DNA from: Candidatus Pelagibacterales bacterium
GTDB taxonomy: Bacteria > Pseudomonadota > Alphaproteobacteria > TMED109
Length of the DNA: 14,050 bases
Assembly: GCA_002732015.1 (NCBI GenBank)
Contig: PCCU01000039.1
Coordinates: forward strand, 1-14,050
Direction of reading: 5' to 3'
Below the pieces are notes generated by a model. The model saw only the letters and a program-made list of their open reading frames with translations. It did not search any database and was not told where the DNA came from. How positions within the stretch are numbered: the first letter of the stretch is position 1; each line of letters starts with the position of its first letter. Positions 13,420 through 14,050 of the stretch are shown here, piece after piece. Position numbers and translations under genes: made by a program.

Positions 13420-14050
13420 ATGTCTTCAAGTATAAAATCAGGAATATGGATGCTTTTTGCATCAATAAACTTTGCTCTTCTTAATACATTAGTTAAATAT
13501 CTATCTGAAGAATATCATCTTTCGCAAATTATTTTTTTTAGATCTTTCTTTGCTGTTCTTTTAATACTTCCTTTTATATTAAAATCAGGAATTAAGAGTC
13601 TAAAAACTAAATCATTAAAATTACAGTTAATTAGATGTAGTTTGGCAGTTCTAGCAATGTATTTATGGTTTTATTCTATTTCTAAAATACCTTTGGCAGA
13701 AGCAACCGCTATAAACTTTACAGCACCCATATTTGGTGCTATTTTCGCTATCTTCTTATTAAAGGAAAAAATTAAATATAGAAGAGTTATTGCTATATTT
13801 ATTTCCTTAATAGGTGCCTTAATTATAATAAGACCAGGCTTGATACATTTTAATATTTATATATTTATTACTTTAGTTGCCTCTATTCTAATGGGTATGG
13901 CATCGGTTTATATAAAAAAAATTACTTTAATTGATCACCCTAATGCTGTTGTATTTTACATGCCAATGGTTTTAAGTATTGTTTCTTTTATACCCTGCAT
14001 AGTATTTTGGACAAAACCTTCAGTTTTTTCATTAATTCTTTTAATGTCAA
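13420..14050 (+). CDS. EamA/DMT-superfamily permease (3' end off the window)
   Basis: Reading from the ATG at 13420-13422 gives 210 residues that stay open to the right edge. The visible part is very hydrophobic with about seven membrane helices. It begins SGIWMLFASINFALLNTLVK and includes FFRSFFAVL (~39-47), a WFYSISKIPLAEATAINFTAP stretch (~83-103) and LLKEKIKYRR, matching the first EamA repeat (PxAEAxxxxxxxPxxxxxxxxxxLxE). The second repeat starts at ~145 and is cut off. The family moves small metabolites such as amino acids, nucleotides or S-adenosylmethionine; the substrate is unknown. It is close to the RhaT/EamA-type S-adenosylmethionine-uptake-like group by feel only. Confidence 0.9.
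   Translation, partial: MSSSIKSGIWMLFASINFALLNTLVKYLSEEYHLSQIIFFRSFFAVLLILPFILKSGIKSLKTKSLKLQLIRCSLAVLAMYLWFYSISKIPLAEATAINFTAPIFGAIFAIFLLKEKIKYRRVIAIFISLIGALIIIRPGLIHFNIYIFITLVASILMGMASVYIKKITLIDHPNAVVFYMPMVLSIVSFIPCIVFWTKPSVFSLILLMS

Noticed and set aside
1..14050. tRNA, rRNA, CRISPR arrays, insertion sequences or known riboswitches
   Set aside because: No cloverleaf-like sequence, spaced repeats, transposase-like product or recognisable riboswitch core was seen; gaps between genes are too short for most of these.

Overview
The window looks like chromosome from a free-living, very AT-rich alphaproteobacterium, probably a marine one with a streamlined genome (SAR11-like or HIMB59-like). I estimate roughly 30% G+C by eye. 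The alphaproteobacterial signals are a GcrA cell-cycle regulator, a PopZ-type polar organiser, an IalB-family secreted protein, and alphaproteobacterial-style RlmN and YggT proteins. Gene packing is extreme: every convergent pair shares its stop codons, divergent pairs are 29-63 bases apart, and operon neighbours overlap or abut. I see no insertion sequence, integrase, tRNA, rRNA or CRISPR array.

Layout from left to right. (1) 1-1566, minus: an MsbA-like ABC exporter cut by the left edge. (2) 1608-2425: gcrA (plus) and a popZ-like gene (minus), convergent with a shared CTAG; a doubtful 63-residue ORF lies upstream of popZ. (3) 2718-5437, plus: a four-gene operon with almost no spacers, encoding an unknown helical protein, a short-chain dehydrogenase, an epoxide-hydrolase-type alpha/beta hydrolase and a peptide deformylase. 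(4) 5496-6429, plus: three consecutive small single-pass membrane proteins of unknown function. Two share a C-terminal motif (RY...DRFT[GS]K[IV]K), and the first starts with a stretch that resembles a phage XkdW-like domain. (5) 6542-8251, plus: an Amt ammonium transporter with a possible Shine-Dalgarno hairpin before it and a strong hairpin after it, then yggT. (6) 8248-11016, minus: ialB-family gene, rlmN and argG as one operon. (7) 11080-12051, plus: a quinone oxidoreductase. (8) 12048-13390, minus: both subunits of a 3-oxoacid CoA-transferase, with overlapping start and stop. (9) 13420-14050, plus: an EamA/DMT-family permease cut by the right edge.

Most of the content is housekeeping or metabolic: ammonium uptake, arginine synthesis, rRNA methylation and acyl-CoA handling. 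The least explained parts are the three-gene small-membrane-protein cluster at 5496-6429 and the operon that ends in a deformylase at 2718-5437. Two start sites (5935 and 6542) have perfect inverted repeats that overlap their ribosome-binding sites. Function calls rest on motifs recognised by eye; no database search was run.
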